Assembly: GCA_023399455.1 (NCBI GenBank)
Contig: JAEWPN010000075.1
Span: forward strand, 1-34,010
DNA length: 34,010 nt
Reading direction: 5' to 3'
From: Bacillota bacterium
Lineage (GTDB): Bacteria; Bacillota; Clostridia; Lachnospirales; Lachnospiraceae
The first letter of the stretch is position 1, and each line of letters opens with the position of its first letter. Below, piece after piece: positions 15,136-23,824 of the stretch. The notes under the pieces were generated by a model. The model was not told where the DNA came from, searched no databases, and saw nothing but the letters and a program-made list of their open reading frames with translations. Position numbers and translations under genes: made by a program.

Positions 15136-15837
15136 ATGAGCTTTATCCGTTTTACTAATGTAACAAGAGAATATCGGTCAGGTGAGGCCGTGATCAGAGC
15201 GTTGGACAATGTAAGCCTTGAAATTGAAAATGGACAGTTTACTGTCATATTGGGTCCGTCAGGCTCCGGAAAATCTACATTACTAAATCTGCTGGGAGGA
15301 ATGGACTATGCGAGCAGCGGTGACATACAGGTGGGGAAGCGCCGGGTGTCAAAGCTGAATGAGCAGGAACTGACCGTATACAGGCGTCATGACATCGGTT
15401 TCGTGTTCCAGTTCTATAATCTTATTCCTAATCTGACGGCTTACGAGAATGTGGATATATCGGTAAAGCTGAGTAAAGCTCCAATCACTGCCAAAGAAGC
15501 GCTCGAAGCGGTAGGGCTGTCGGAACGTGCAGACAATCTCCCGGCACAGATGTCAGGCGGAGAACTGCAAAGGGTTTCCATAGCAAGAGCTTTGTGTAAA
15601 AATCCCAAGCTTTTGCTCTGCGATGAACCGACGGCTGCCCTGGACAGTCAGACGGGCAAAAAAGTACTTGTTATGCTCCAGTCAATGTCACGCAAATATG
15701 GGAATGCGGTAGTACTCGTTACCCACAATGCGGCGATCGCACCGGCAGCAGACCGTCTGATCAGGCTGAAGGACGGAAGGATCGAAGAAATTGCCGACAA
15801 TAAAAAGCCTGTGCGCATGGAGGAGGTTGAGTGGTAA
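15136..15837 (+). CDS. ABC transporter ATP-binding protein (LolD/MacB type)
   Basis: A 233-residue ATPase with Walker A GPSGSGKST, Q-loop FVFQFYNLIPNLTAYENV, signature MSGGELQRVSIARAL, Walker B LLLCDEPTAALD and H-loop VTHNAAI. The FQFYNLIPNLTAYENV segment is typical of the MacB/LolD group, which works with FtsX-type permeases and moves peptides, lipids or antimicrobials instead of importing nutrients. AGGGAGGAAAT precedes the ATG. Its stop overlaps the next gene. The operon is preceded by the doubly-operated promoter and is probably controlled by the divergent TetR. Confidence 0.94.
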   Translation: MSFIRFTNVTREYRSGEAVIRALDNVSLEIENGQFTVILGPSGSGKSTLLNLLGGMDYASSGDIQVGKRRVSKLNEQELTVYRRHDIGFVFQFYNLIPNLTAYENVDISVKLSKAPITAKEALEAVGLSERADNLPAQMSGGELQRVSIARALCKNPKLLLCDEPTAALDSQTGKKVLVMLQSMSRKYGNAVVLVTHNAAIAPAADRLIRLKDGRIEEIADNKKPVRMEEVEW

Positions 15838-18137
15838 TGCAATATTTACATGTAAAGTTTTTCAGAGATTTGAAAAAGTTGTGGTCGCAGTTTTTTTCCG
15901 TGTTTATGATGGCTATGATTTCTATGACCATATTTTCCGGAATGAACTGTGTCTGGAACGGAATGAAGGCATCGTCGGAAGAATATTTTGCCGATACTGA
16001 TCTGGCAGATGTGTGGGTGTATGCGGGACAGATTACAGATAGAGACATGGAGGCGGTAAGAGAGCTATCCTATGTTAAAAATGCTGAGGCGGCAATGAGC
16101 TTTTCTGTGGAAGGACGGACAGGGAAAGAATCGGATACGGAGCTCAGAGTGGTAACATTGAAGGAGGAGAGCCTGCGCGTTCTAAATCCGCTGATCAGAA
16201 GCGGAGAGCATTACAGCGATACGGACGGAATATGGATAGATGAGGACTACGCCGCAGAGCATGACCTAAGTGCGGGGGATACGATCGATGTATCGATCAA
16301 TGACGAAATATTTGAAGTCATCATAAAGGGAACCGTTCTCGATGCCGAGAATATTTATTTTGTTACATATGGTACGGACAGCGTACCGAATCATCTCAGG
16401 TATGGCTATGCCTATATGAGTGAAGCTTATGTCAGGGATTTATTAGGCGCTGTAGCAAATAATCAGATAAGAATCGATATGACAGGTAAATCCGGCGTTT
16501 CGAAGGAACAGGTCAGAAAGGACATGGAGGAAGTTTTTAACGAAAGGCTGTATTCCGTCTCCCTGAGGGAAGATATGCCGTCCATCTGGCAGGTTCAAAA
16601 GGAGCAGGAACAGATTAAAAAGATGGCAGTGCTGTTCTCGATAGTATTTGTGCTGCTTTCCCTGCTTACGATGTATACAACAATGAGCCGTCTGGTGAAT
16701 AATCAGGTAGTACAGATCGGAACTATGAAAGCGATGGGATTCTATAAGAGGCAGATTTATGGGCATTATGCCTTGTATGGCATGGCGGTATCCCTGCTTG
16801 GCGGAAGCTTCGGAATCCTTGCAGGCAGGCTGTTCATATCGGAACTGGTAATGAATATCAAGAAAACCACACTCACGCTTCCTGAGTGGAGTAAGGTGCT
16901 TGGAACTGAGAGTGCTGTGCTTTGGCTGTCAATCGTACTTATTTGTACTCTGGCCGCCTTACTGACAGCCCGTAAGGTCATAAAAGGTGTGCCGGCGCAG
17001 ATCATAAGGGGCATTGTAGAGCAGAAACAAAAAAGTGATAAGCCGCTGAAACGTTCCCGTTTATCTTATGAGTGGCTTTGGACTCTCAGGGCGATAAAGG
17101 TTCATCCGGCACGTTATATTATGGGAGTGGTGGCAATTGCCGGAAGTATGATACTAATGGTAGCCGGCATCGGAGTATGGGATTCTATTAATAGTTCGTA
17201 TGATGATGTATTCAAAAGAGAATATACCTATCAGTATAGCGCTGCTATAAAGAAAGGCGGAGATAAACTGCTGCAACAGGAGCTTGCGGATGACAATGTT
17301 CAGTACTCGGAAGCAAAGACCGCCGTCTTTAGGAAAAATGATATGGAGAAAAGCGGAGTACTATCCATTATATCGGACGGAACATTGCTTCACCTGTTTC
17401 TTTATGAGAGCGGCGAAGAACAGAAGCTTCCGGCAAACGGAGCTTTTATCACTTATAAGCTGGCAAAGCAGATGGGAGTAAGAGAAGGGGATATCATCCG
17501 CTGCCGGCCGGATACTTCGGCGGAGGAATTTCAGATAGAGATAAAAGCAGTTGTAGATGCGAAGATGCCTCAGGGAATCTTTTTATCGGAAGCTGCGTGG
17601 AAGGAAGAATTTACTCCTAATACTGTTTATCTTGGGAATGCTTCAGGTTATGAAGTTATCGAGGACAGCGATCTGGTAACCGGGCTGATATCTGTTGATG
17701 AACAGCGTGAAAGCATGGATACCATGCTTGAAAGCGTGCGGTCTATTATGTATATCCTGATTTTGGCGGCATTAGTGCTTTCGGCGGTCATCCTGTATAA
17801 TCTGGGAACCTTAAGCTTTATTGAACGTTACCGTGAATATGCGACCATGAAGGTGCTCGGTTTTTATAAAAAGGAGATAAACAGGATGGTTCTTACAGAC
17901 TGCGGGCTGAACCTGCTGACCGGCATGCTGCTTGGAATTCCGGGAAGCATTGCATTCCTAGATCTTTATGTGGGAGTGGTTTCCATGGAAAATATGGAGT
18001 GGACACCATATATCTCCCCGGTGCATTTTGTGATGATTGCTCTTACCATCGTGATATTCTCAATTCTTATCAATCTGTTCGTATGCCGGAAAGTTAGAAA
18101 AGTGAACATGGTTGAGGCGCTGAAATCGGTGGATTAA
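15837..18137 (+). CDS. FtsX-like ABC transporter permease
   Basis: A 766-residue permease with the classical two-half layout: an N-terminal membrane segment (about 18-40), an external MacB-type domain (about 45-255), three membrane segments (about 265-385), a second external domain (about 450-620) and three more (about 630-755). FtsX signatures are visible in both halves, for example QVVQIGTMKAMGFYKRQIYGHY and YREYATMKVLGFYKKEINRM (positions about 290 and 650). ATG at 15837 overlaps the ATPase stop as TAATG; GTG at 15831 is an alternative. It is probably an exporter or resistance transporter with the ATPase. Confidence 0.92.
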   Translation: MQYLHVKFFRDLKKLWSQFFSVFMMAMISMTIFSGMNCVWNGMKASSEEYFADTDLADVWVYAGQITDRDMEAVRELSYVKNAEAAMSFSVEGRTGKESDTELRVVTLKEESLRVLNPLIRSGEHYSDTDGIWIDEDYAAEHDLSAGDTIDVSINDEIFEVIIKGTVLDAENIYFVTYGTDSVPNHLRYGYAYMSEAYVRDLLGAVANNQIRIDMTGKSGVSKEQVRKDMEEVFNERLYSVSLREDMPSIWQVQKEQEQIKKMAVLFSIVFVLLSLLTMYTTMSRLVNNQVVQIGTMKAMGFYKRQIYGHYALYGMAVSLLGGSFGILAGRLFISELVMNIKKTTLTLPEWSKVLGTESAVLWLSIVLICTLAALLTARKVIKGVPAQIIRGIVEQKQKSDKPLKRSRLSYEWLWTLRAIKVHPARYIMGVVAIAGSMILMVAGIGVWDSINSSYDDVFKREYTYQYSAAIKKGGDKLLQQELADDNVQYSEAKTAVFRKNDMEKSGVLSIISDGTLLHLFLYESGEEQKLPANGAFITYKLAKQMGVREGDIIRCRPDTSAEEFQIEIKAVVDAKMPQGIFLSEAAWKEEFTPNTVYLGNASGYEVIEDSDLVTGLISVDEQRESMDTMLESVRSIMYILILAALVLSAVILYNLGTLSFIERYREYATMKVLGFYKKEINRMVLTDCGLNLLTGMLLGIPGSIAFLDLYVGVVSMENMEWTPYISPVHFVMIALTIVIFSILINLFVCRKVRKVNMVEALKSVD

Positions 18138-18178
18138 AGGGGATAAGTAACAAATGATGAATTATCTCAATAATACCG

Positions 18179-18232
18179 TTGACGAACCCCGTCCTTAAAA
18201 TGTATCATATCCATAGGTTAGTCAAAACTAAC
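18179..18232 (+). promoter_or_regulatory. Promoter with TTAG/CTAA palindrome upstream of the DUF3793 gene
   Basis: TTGACG (18179-18184) and TATCAT (18203-18208) are 18 bp apart. Just downstream lies a perfect inverted repeat, GTTAGT (18217-18222) and ACTAAC (18227-18232) around CAAA, resembling the half-sites of DtxR/IdeR-type metal repressors. A repressor here would block transcription. Iron control fits the flavodoxin in the operon but is inference. Confidence 0.5.
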
Positions 18233-18247
18233 TGGAAAGGAGATGAA

Positions 18248-18865
18248 ATGAGCAAGGAAGCATTTAACATAATGCAGAAAATGGATTTAAAAGACATAGA
18301 AACACAACTGGCTTTGCAGTGTGCTCCGCTCATATCGGGTCTGAAAATCTCGAATCTATTGATTATCCGCAGAGATAAACTTGCCGAGCTCATGGCGATT
18401 TTGAGGTCGACAAGTATATCCAGCTATGTACTGCGAAATAGTAAAGAGAAAATAGCGATTCTTTTATTTAATGAGAGGAAGCTGACTTCGTATCTAAAAG
18501 AAGAGCGTGTGGTAAAGCTGCTGGCTGAAATGGGGTACCATGAGAATTCCCTGTATGACATTCTGCCGGTTTTTAGAGAAAGGTATAAAAGATACATGTC
18601 GGATAAGATACAGTTCCCTCATGAAATGGGAGTTCTGTTAGGCTATCCGATTGAAGATGTGGAAGGCTTCATTCATCATAACGGGAGAAATTCCATGCTT
18701 ACCGGTTATTGGAAGGTATATGAGAACATCTCTGCGAAGGAGCAGCTTTTCCGCAAATTCGAAATAGTAAAAGAAACGATGCTGCAATTGATTTTTTTCG
18801 GAGTAGGTATTAAAGACATTATAGAAATTTACAGAGAGGATAGGCTGCAGGAGAAAGCGGCCTAG
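18248..18865 (+). CDS. DUF3793 family protein
   Basis: A 205-residue protein recognised from DUF3793 landmarks: LQCAPLISGLKISNLL near the N-terminus and PHEMGVLLGYPIEDVEGFI with NGRNSMLTGYWKVYE in the second half. Its biochemical role is unknown. The frame extends upstream to 18179, but AAAGGAGATGAA directly precedes the ATG at 18248, and the family begins there, so that start is preferred. A flavodoxin gene follows 12 bp downstream. Members of this family are, as I recall, often linked to flavodoxin and ferrous-iron uptake genes; combined with the palindrome upstream, a role in iron limitation is plausible. Confidence 0.85.
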   Translation: MSKEAFNIMQKMDLKDIETQLALQCAPLISGLKISNLLIIRRDKLAELMAILRSTSISSYVLRNSKEKIAILLFNERKLTSYLKEERVVKLLAEMGYHENSLYDILPVFRERYKRYMSDKIQFPHEMGVLLGYPIEDVEGFIHHNGRNSMLTGYWKVYENISAKEQLFRKFEIVKETMLQLIFFGVGIKDIIEIYREDRLQEKAA

Positions 18866-18877
18866 GAGGAAAAAGAT

Positions 18878-19309
18878 ATGGAAAAAATTTATGTTGTATA
18901 TTGGTCCCAGACAGGGAACACCCAAGCTATGGCGGAAGCGATAGGTAAAGGAATCGAAGCGGCTGGCAGGGAAGCAGAGGTAGTGGATGTGAGCAGTGCT
19001 TCTTTGGCGGAACTGAAAAAAGCGAAGGCATTTGCTCTGGGCTGTCCGGCTATGGGCGTTGAAGTGTTAGAAGAATCCGAAATGGAGCCGTTTGTATGTG
19101 ATGTGGAAGGATTTGCAGCAGGAAAGACGATCGGACTGTTCGGTGCTTACGGATGGGGCGACGGACAATGGATGCGCGAATGGGTAGAGAGAATGAATGC
19201 AGCAGGTGCGTCGGTACTGAACGGAGAAGGATTGATGTGTCAGGAGATGCCGGATGCTTCCGGATTAGCTCAGTGCGAAGAATTTGGAAAACAACTGGCG
19301 CAAGTGTGA
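18878..19309 (+). CDS. Flavodoxin
   Basis: A 143-residue short-chain flavodoxin. VVYWSQTGNTQAMAEAIGKG (residues about 6-25) is the FMN phosphate loop. ALGCPAMGVEVLEESEMEPF and GLFGAYGWGDGQWMREWVERM are the flavin-flanking loops. It carries single electrons in the cytoplasm and often replaces ferredoxin when iron is short. AGGAGGAAAAAG precedes the ATG. It is cotranscribed with the DUF3793 gene 12 bp upstream. No terminator is obvious after it. Confidence 0.94.
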   Translation: MEKIYVVYWSQTGNTQAMAEAIGKGIEAAGREAEVVDVSSASLAELKKAKAFALGCPAMGVEVLEESEMEPFVCDVEGFAAGKTIGLFGAYGWGDGQWMREWVERMNAAGASVLNGEGLMCQEMPDASGLAQCEEFGKQLAQV

Positions 19310-19496
19310 TAGAATAGAGCATACGTAAACAAGTGAGTAAAATATGCCGGTCATTGTTAATTTTTGAATCCGTCCATCGTCTTACTGTCATCGGTGCAAA
19401 ATTGTGCATTAATTATAATGTCCTAAAGTTGAGTGGCTGATGAATATGCTGTATTATAATAAACACAGCTTATATTTTGGAATGGAGGTCGGAACA

Positions 19497-19985
19497 ATGA
19501 GAAGCAATGAACTGCTTCTTCGTCCCCTTGATGATGCGGATATAGATTTGTTGACTTCATGGCTGAATAAGGACTATATCTTAAAGTGGTATCACGATGC
19601 GGACGAATGGCTTGGCGAAATACATAAACGACATGATGTTTATTCATGGATACACCATTTTATAGTTATGGATTGCGAAACACCTATTGGCTTTTGTCAA
19701 TATTACGATTGCTATGCTGCGGGAGACATGGAAGATTGGTACAGTGTATCAGCGCCTGATGATACTTTTTCGATCGATTACCTGATTGGTAATGAAGCCT
19801 ATCTTGGTAAAGGGTATGGGAAAGCAATTGTGGGGCTGCTGACAGATACTATTCGAACAGTAGAAAGAGCCAGACGGATTGTTGTTCAGCCGGAGCCGGA
19901 AAATCATGCGTCCAATCATGTACTGATTGCAAATGGATATGTTTATGATGAGAAGCGAAAGTATTACTACAAATTGCTGATTTAG
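19497..19985 (+). CDS. GNAT-family N-acetyltransferase (AAC(6')-like)
   Basis: A 162-residue acetyl-CoA-dependent acetyltransferase. The acetyl-CoA loop is NEAYLGKGYGKAIVGLL (residues about 100-116), followed by VVQPEPENHASNHVLIANGY, where the N..A..V...GY pattern is the usual motif B. The start (LLLRPLDDADIDLLTSWLN) and overall plan resemble aminoglycoside 6'-N-acetyltransferases and related small-molecule acetylases. Whether it acts on a drug cannot be decided. The frame extends to 19440, but AATGGAGGTC precedes the ATG at 19497, so that is used. It ends in a strong terminator. Confidence 0.88.
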   Translation: MRSNELLLRPLDDADIDLLTSWLNKDYILKWYHDADEWLGEIHKRHDVYSWIHHFIVMDCETPIGFCQYYDCYAAGDMEDWYSVSAPDDTFSIDYLIGNEAYLGKGYGKAIVGLLTDTIRTVERARRIVVQPEPENHASNHVLIANGYVYDEKRKYYYKLLI

Positions 19986-20040
19986 TTTTGGCAAATAATA
20001 AACGGAGACGGCAATATCTAAGCAAGTTGAACAGGTTTAC

Positions 20041-20090
20041 AAAATTGTGCATTATGATGAATATTTTCATCATAAGCACAATTTTTTTTA
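20041..20090 (+). terminator. Rho-independent terminator after the acetyltransferase
   Basis: A two-part stem: AAATTGTGC pairs with GCACAATTT, and inside it ATGATGAA pairs with TTCATCAT around TATT. A T-rich tract follows. Confidence 0.85.
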
Positions 20091-20091
20091 C

Positions 20092-20166
20092 TTGCAATAT
20101 GATGTGAGAGTAGTATAATTGCCAATTGTAGATAACTAATATCCATAATAGATAATGATTATCTAT
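20092..20166 (+). promoter_or_regulatory. Promoter with Fur-like 9-1-9 palindrome upstream of the Rrf2 operon
   Basis: TTGCAA (20092-20097) and TATAAT (20114-20119) are 16 bp apart. Downstream, at 20148-20166, is a perfect palindrome with arms ATAGATAAT and ATTATCTAT around a single G. It contains the GATAATGATTATC core of Bacillus-type Fur boxes. It lies within the transcribed leader, so binding would act as a roadblock. An Rrf2 autoregulatory site is the alternative. Confidence 0.6.
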
Positions 20167-20221
20167 AAACTGATTTATAAACCGTATTGCTATTCGCAAG
20201 ATATGTTAAGGAGGTAAGACG

Positions 20222-20746
20222 TTGAAACTTACAAAAGGATTTGAACAAGCGGCCTGTATTATCGTTCTGCTTGCAACCCAGGACCCCGGTATTCCCTTGT
20301 CTTCACAGGAAATAAACAAGAGGTTAAAGTGTTCTCCCTCTTATTTGAGGAAAATTATCCGTAAGCTGGTTGTATCCAGGCTGGTGAATTCCGTTTCGGG
20401 AAACAACGGCGGCTTTACGCTGGCGGTAAATGCGGAGAACATTAATTTACTTCAGGTGGTGGAAGCACTGGAAGGACCAATTGAAACGTTTACCGATACG
20501 GAGCTTATCAGTGAAGTATTCAAGGATTTCCCGTTCATTACAGATCAAGGCACCGCAATCTTGAAAAATGCATTTGCACAGGCCGACAGGCTATGGAGGG
20601 ATTCTCTGAGGAACAAGACGGTTTATCAATTGCTTATGGAAGCGGTGGGGGAAGAAAAGCTGGCTTTGTACGATTGGAACCAGCCGGAAGAAAAAAGAGA
20701 GTTATTAATTAGAAAGGTGATGAATTCGATTCATGGAAATGATTAA
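20222..20746 (+). CDS. Rrf2-family transcriptional regulator
   Basis: A 174-residue regulator with the Rrf2 winged helix: the KLTKGFEQAACIIVLLATQ start, LSSQEINKRLKCSPSYLRKI (recognition helix), then LVNSVSGNNGGFTLAVNAENINLLQVVEALEG (residues about 58-89), the family wing and hinge. Fe-S-sensing members carry three cysteines at about 90-110; none are present here (only Cys near 12 and 34), so it probably senses something other than an Fe-S cluster. The start codon is TTG, supported by AAGGAGGTAAGAC directly upstream. The gene overlaps the large membrane protein gene by 14 bp and probably regulates it. Confidence 0.9.
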   Translation: MKLTKGFEQAACIIVLLATQDPGIPLSSQEINKRLKCSPSYLRKIIRKLVVSRLVNSVSGNNGGFTLAVNAENINLLQVVEALEGPIETFTDTELISEVFKDFPFITDQGTAILKNAFAQADRLWRDSLRNKTVYQLLMEAVGEEKLALYDWNQPEEKRELLIRKVMNSIHGND

Positions 20747-23555
20747 AAAAGAATGGCAGGCAATCCTTAAGAACAAAATTTTATTAATTTCTTTTATTGT
20801 TATTTCTTTTATCCCGATTCTCTATGCTTCATTTTTCCTGAAATCCGTTTGGGATCCATATGGAAAAACCGGAGACTTGCCGGTTGCGGTAGTGAATGAA
20901 GATAAAGAAGTGGAATACAACGGAAAAATGCTGAATGTAGGAGCAGAGGTTGTAGACCAGCTTAAGGAAGACGAGAACTTAAATTGGGAGTTTGTTTCGG
21001 GCGAGGAGGCGAAACAAGGTTTAGAAAATCAGGAATATTATATGATCGTAACGATTCCTGAGGACTTTTCCGCAAATGCTGCGACAGTCATGGATGAGCG
21101 CCCGAAGAAAATGAATATCGAATATGAAACAAACGGTGCATTGAATTACTTAGGCGAGGTAATCGGTGAAACAGCCATGAAACAGCTAAAGAGCGAAGTT
21201 TCCGAGAAGGTCACCGAGGTCTATGCCAAAGCGATCTTCGACCAGCTCTCCGAAATCGGAGATGGCTTTGCACAGGCGGCTGACGGAGCGGAGCAGCTGG
21301 ATGAGGGTGCCAATGATTTGGCGGAAGGAAGCAGGGCTCTGACGGACGGATTGAATACGTTGGCGGACAGCACCATAACCTTCAGCGACGGAGAAGAAAC
21401 CTTCAGCGTTGCTCTCGGACAATATTTGGAGGGCACAGCTAAATTGGACGATGGTCTCGGTGAATTAAAGGCGGGTGTGGATACATTGGGAGAAAAGGTC
21501 CCCGACTTAGCGGACGGCGTAAACCGGCTGGATGATGGTTCCGGCAAGCTGGCATCCGGCATCAAGGACTATACCGGCGGTGTATCCAGGCTGGCGGACG
21601 GAACCAATACCCTGGCAAACAATGGAACTGCCCTTAAGACGGGGGTAACTACCTTAGTCGCCGGTTTAAGCAACGGAACCGCACAGCTTCAAAGCGGAGC
21701 AAATCAGGTCTCGGCAGGCCTGACCCAGATGTCAGGCAGTATAGGCACTCAGATCGATTCCGGTGCGGAACAGCTGGCGGCACTCGATAAAGGGTTGACA
21801 GATCTCAATAGCAGCATCCAGGGCCTGAACCAAATGCTGGCGGCAGCAGGTGCAGCCAGTCCGGCAGCGGCGGATGCAGCAGTTTCGAATATTTCGGGAG
21901 ATGATACCGCGAACATTATCAATGCGGCGGAAGCGGCAAAAAGCAGCGCGAATAATATAATGAACAGCGCCGCCACTGTCTCTTCGGAATCCTCTGCATT
22001 GGACGGACTTAGAGAAGCGGTAAGCAACTCATCGGATTTGGACGATAATTCCAAGAGCATCGTGCTTGGCATGATCGATGCGGCAGCATCAAACAGCGGA
22101 TCTGATTCTGGTATTTCGGCTGAGGCGGCGAACATCGTAGCCAATATGGATGCGGTAGAAAGCGGAGTATCCGGCATTGAGGCCAGTGCGGCAAACATGA
22201 GCGCGCAGGTGAGTGCCATGTCGGCAGCGGCAGGCTCTGCCGCCCAGGTGGCAGCGGCGGTAAATCAGATCGCGGCGGGAGCTGATCAGGTGCTTCCGGG
22301 AGCTCAGGGCGCGATTGCCAGCCTTTCGGGAGGCTTAAGCAGTGTAAAGGCAGCTTTGGACGGTCAGCTTATCCCCGGCATGAGTCAGTTGACGGGAGGC
22401 ATTACCAGTCTCCAGACCGGTTTGGAAGGAGGCTCAGCGCAGCTCAGCACAGGCTTGGATACTTATATTGCGGGAGTAGAGCAGGTAAACGAAGGTGTGA
22501 AAACTTTGAAGAACAATTCCGCAGCTCTCAATAGCGGGGCATCGACGCTGAGCAGCGGACTTAACCAGCTCAACGACAATGTGCCTGCTCTTCAAGACGG
22601 TGTGAACGCACTGGTATCCGGTACCAATACGATAAAAGAAGGCAGTGAAGAGCTGGTAAAGAATAACGATGACCTTATGGCAGGACAGACGAAGCTTCAG
22701 AAGGCTTCCGCACAATTGACCGAAGGCTCGGCGAAATTAGCGGACGGCGGCATAACCCTTCAGGATGGCCTGAATACCTTTAAAGACGGAAGCAGCGAAT
22801 TGGCGTTGGCTTTAAGTGACGGTTCCCGACAGGTAAATGACGTTCATACGACGGATAAGACGGCGGAGATGATCGCACAGCCAAATGAGATCACGCAGGA
22901 AAAGTACAGCGATGTGCCTAATTATGGCCATGCGCTGGCTCCATATGTATTATCGCTGGCCTTGTATGTGGGGTGTCTTGTATTCAACTTCATTTACCCT
23001 ATTCGCAAGATTGCGGTAAAAGAAAAATCAGTGTTCCAGTGGTGGATAAGCAAGATAACAGTAGGAGCTGCCGGGGCTACGGCAATGGCCCTTATCGAAG
23101 CCGGAGTGATGATGCTCATCGGCCTGGAGCCGGATCATATACTTCAATACTTTGCGGTGGCGTTGGTATCTGCGTACGCATACATGTTCCTCATCATGTT
23201 TCTGGCGATGGCCTTCGATAATCCGGGAAGATTCGTGGCTATGATATTGCTCATATTGCAGCTTGCGGGCTCGGGAGGAACCTTCCCGATGCCTCTTACT
23301 GATAAGTTCTTCAGGAACATTCATCCGTATCTGCCCATGACACACTCCATTTACGGATTTAGAGAAACGATAAGCTCCGGTCTGGGAGAAGCGACCTTCA
23401 CGAGCAACGCTCTGCTGATGCTTGGGATAGCGGCAGTTTCACAGCTTTTACTGTTTTTGTCCATGAAAGTGCTGAAAAAGATCCATAAGGACGGAATCTC
23501 ACAGCTTGACGACAATCAGAAGCTTCTTGATGACAATTATACTTATAGCTGTTGA
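20733..23555 (+). CDS. YhgE/Pip-family membrane protein
   Basis: A 940-residue protein of the phage-infection-protein (YhgE/Pip) family. It has an N-terminal membrane segment (about 12-35) followed by the conserved DLPVAVVNEDKEVEYNGK domain. A very long external region (about 160-700) is made of repeated short units such as GLNTLADG, GANDLAEGSRAL and GVDTLGEKVPDLADG, likely an extended helical rod. Five to six membrane segments close the protein (about 735-920), ending in a short cytoplasmic tail. Relatives include the Lactococcus phage c2 receptor Pip and EsaA of type VII secretion; the family is also similar to ABC-2 permeases. The function here is unknown. No type VII secretion gene is nearby. 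The Ala/Gly/Ser/Asp-rich repeats explain many spurious frames on the other strand. Confidence 0.92.
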   Translation: MEMIKKEWQAILKNKILLISFIVISFIPILYASFFLKSVWDPYGKTGDLPVAVVNEDKEVEYNGKMLNVGAEVVDQLKEDENLNWEFVSGEEAKQGLENQEYYMIVTIPEDFSANAATVMDERPKKMNIEYETNGALNYLGEVIGETAMKQLKSEVSEKVTEVYAKAIFDQLSEIGDGFAQAADGAEQLDEGANDLAEGSRALTDGLNTLADSTITFSDGEETFSVALGQYLEGTAKLDDGLGELKAGVDTLGEKVPDLADGVNRLDDGSGKLASGIKDYTGGVSRLADGTNTLANNGTALKTGVTTLVAGLSNGTAQLQSGANQVSAGLTQMSGSIGTQIDSGAEQLAALDKGLTDLNSSIQGLNQMLAAAGAASPAAADAAVSNISGDDTANIINAAEAAKSSANNIMNSAATVSSESSALDGLREAVSNSSDLDDNSKSIVLGMIDAAASNSGSDSGISAEAANIVANMDAVESGVSGIEASAANMSAQVSAMSAAAGSAAQVAAAVNQIAAGADQVLPGAQGAIASLSGGLSSVKAALDGQLIPGMSQLTGGITSLQTGLEGGSAQLSTGLDTYIAGVEQVNEGVKTLKNNSAALNSGASTLSSGLNQLNDNVPALQDGVNALVSGTNTIKEGSEELVKNNDDLMAGQTKLQKASAQLTEGSAKLADGGITLQDGLNTFKDGSSELALALSDGSRQVNDVHTTDKTAEMIAQPNEITQEKYSDVPNYGHALAPYVLSLALYVGCLVFNFIYPIRKIAVKEKSVFQWWISKITVGAAGATAMALIEAGVMMLIGLEPDHILQYFAVALVSAYAYMFLIMFLAMAFDNPGRFVAMILLILQLAGSGGTFPMPLTDKFFRNIHPYLPMTHSIYGFRETISSGLGEATFTSNALLMLGIAAVSQLLLFLSMKVLKKIHKDGISQLDDNQKLLDDNYTYSC

Positions 23556-23616
23556 TAAAAGGCAAACCGCTGATGGAATGCACACGACAGTTTAACTGAC
23601 TTATATGATATGAACA

Positions 23617-23687
23617 AAAAGGCAATAAATGTCACTTATCCAATATCAGATGGATAAATCGAGGTTTATTGTCCTTTTATTTTTTTT
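23617..23687 (+). terminator. Bipartite-stem terminator after the YhgE/Pip gene
   Basis: Outer arms AAAAGGCAATAAA (23617-23629) and TTTATTGTCCTTTT (23665-23678) pair with a one-base bulge; inner arms TTATCCA (23636-23642) and TGGATAA (23651-23657) pair inside. A run of T residues follows to 23687. Confidence 0.82.
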
Positions 23688-23732
23688 AATTGCATGATGG
23701 TCGCCGATTTTTGTATTTGGGAGGAAAGTTTA

Positions 23733-23776
23733 TTGCCAAGGGGATGGCTCCCTATTATACTCATGATAAGAGTATA
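23733..23776 (+). promoter_or_regulatory. Promoter and candidate operator of the LytTR-DUF3021 operon
   Basis: TTGCCA (23733-23738) and TATACT (23756-23761) are 17 bp apart, about 60 bp before the preferred TTG start at 23825. An inverted repeat, TATACTC and GAGTATA around 7 bp (23756-23776), overlaps the -10. It supports placing the gene start downstream of this point. Confidence 0.55.
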
Positions 23777-23824
23777 CGGATTACTGAGAACAGAGCGAGC
23801 AGTAACGCATATGGGGGTGGCAGA

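Noticed and set aside
21186..22219. Long Ser/Ala-rich minus-strand frames inside the YhgE/Pip gene
   Set aside because: Shadows of the repeated Gly-Ala-Asp-Leu codons on the coding strand; no start signals.
23690..23824. N-terminal extension of the LytTR regulator
   Set aside because: It would contain a promoter with its inverted repeat and adds no conserved residues; the TTG at 23825 fits the family start.
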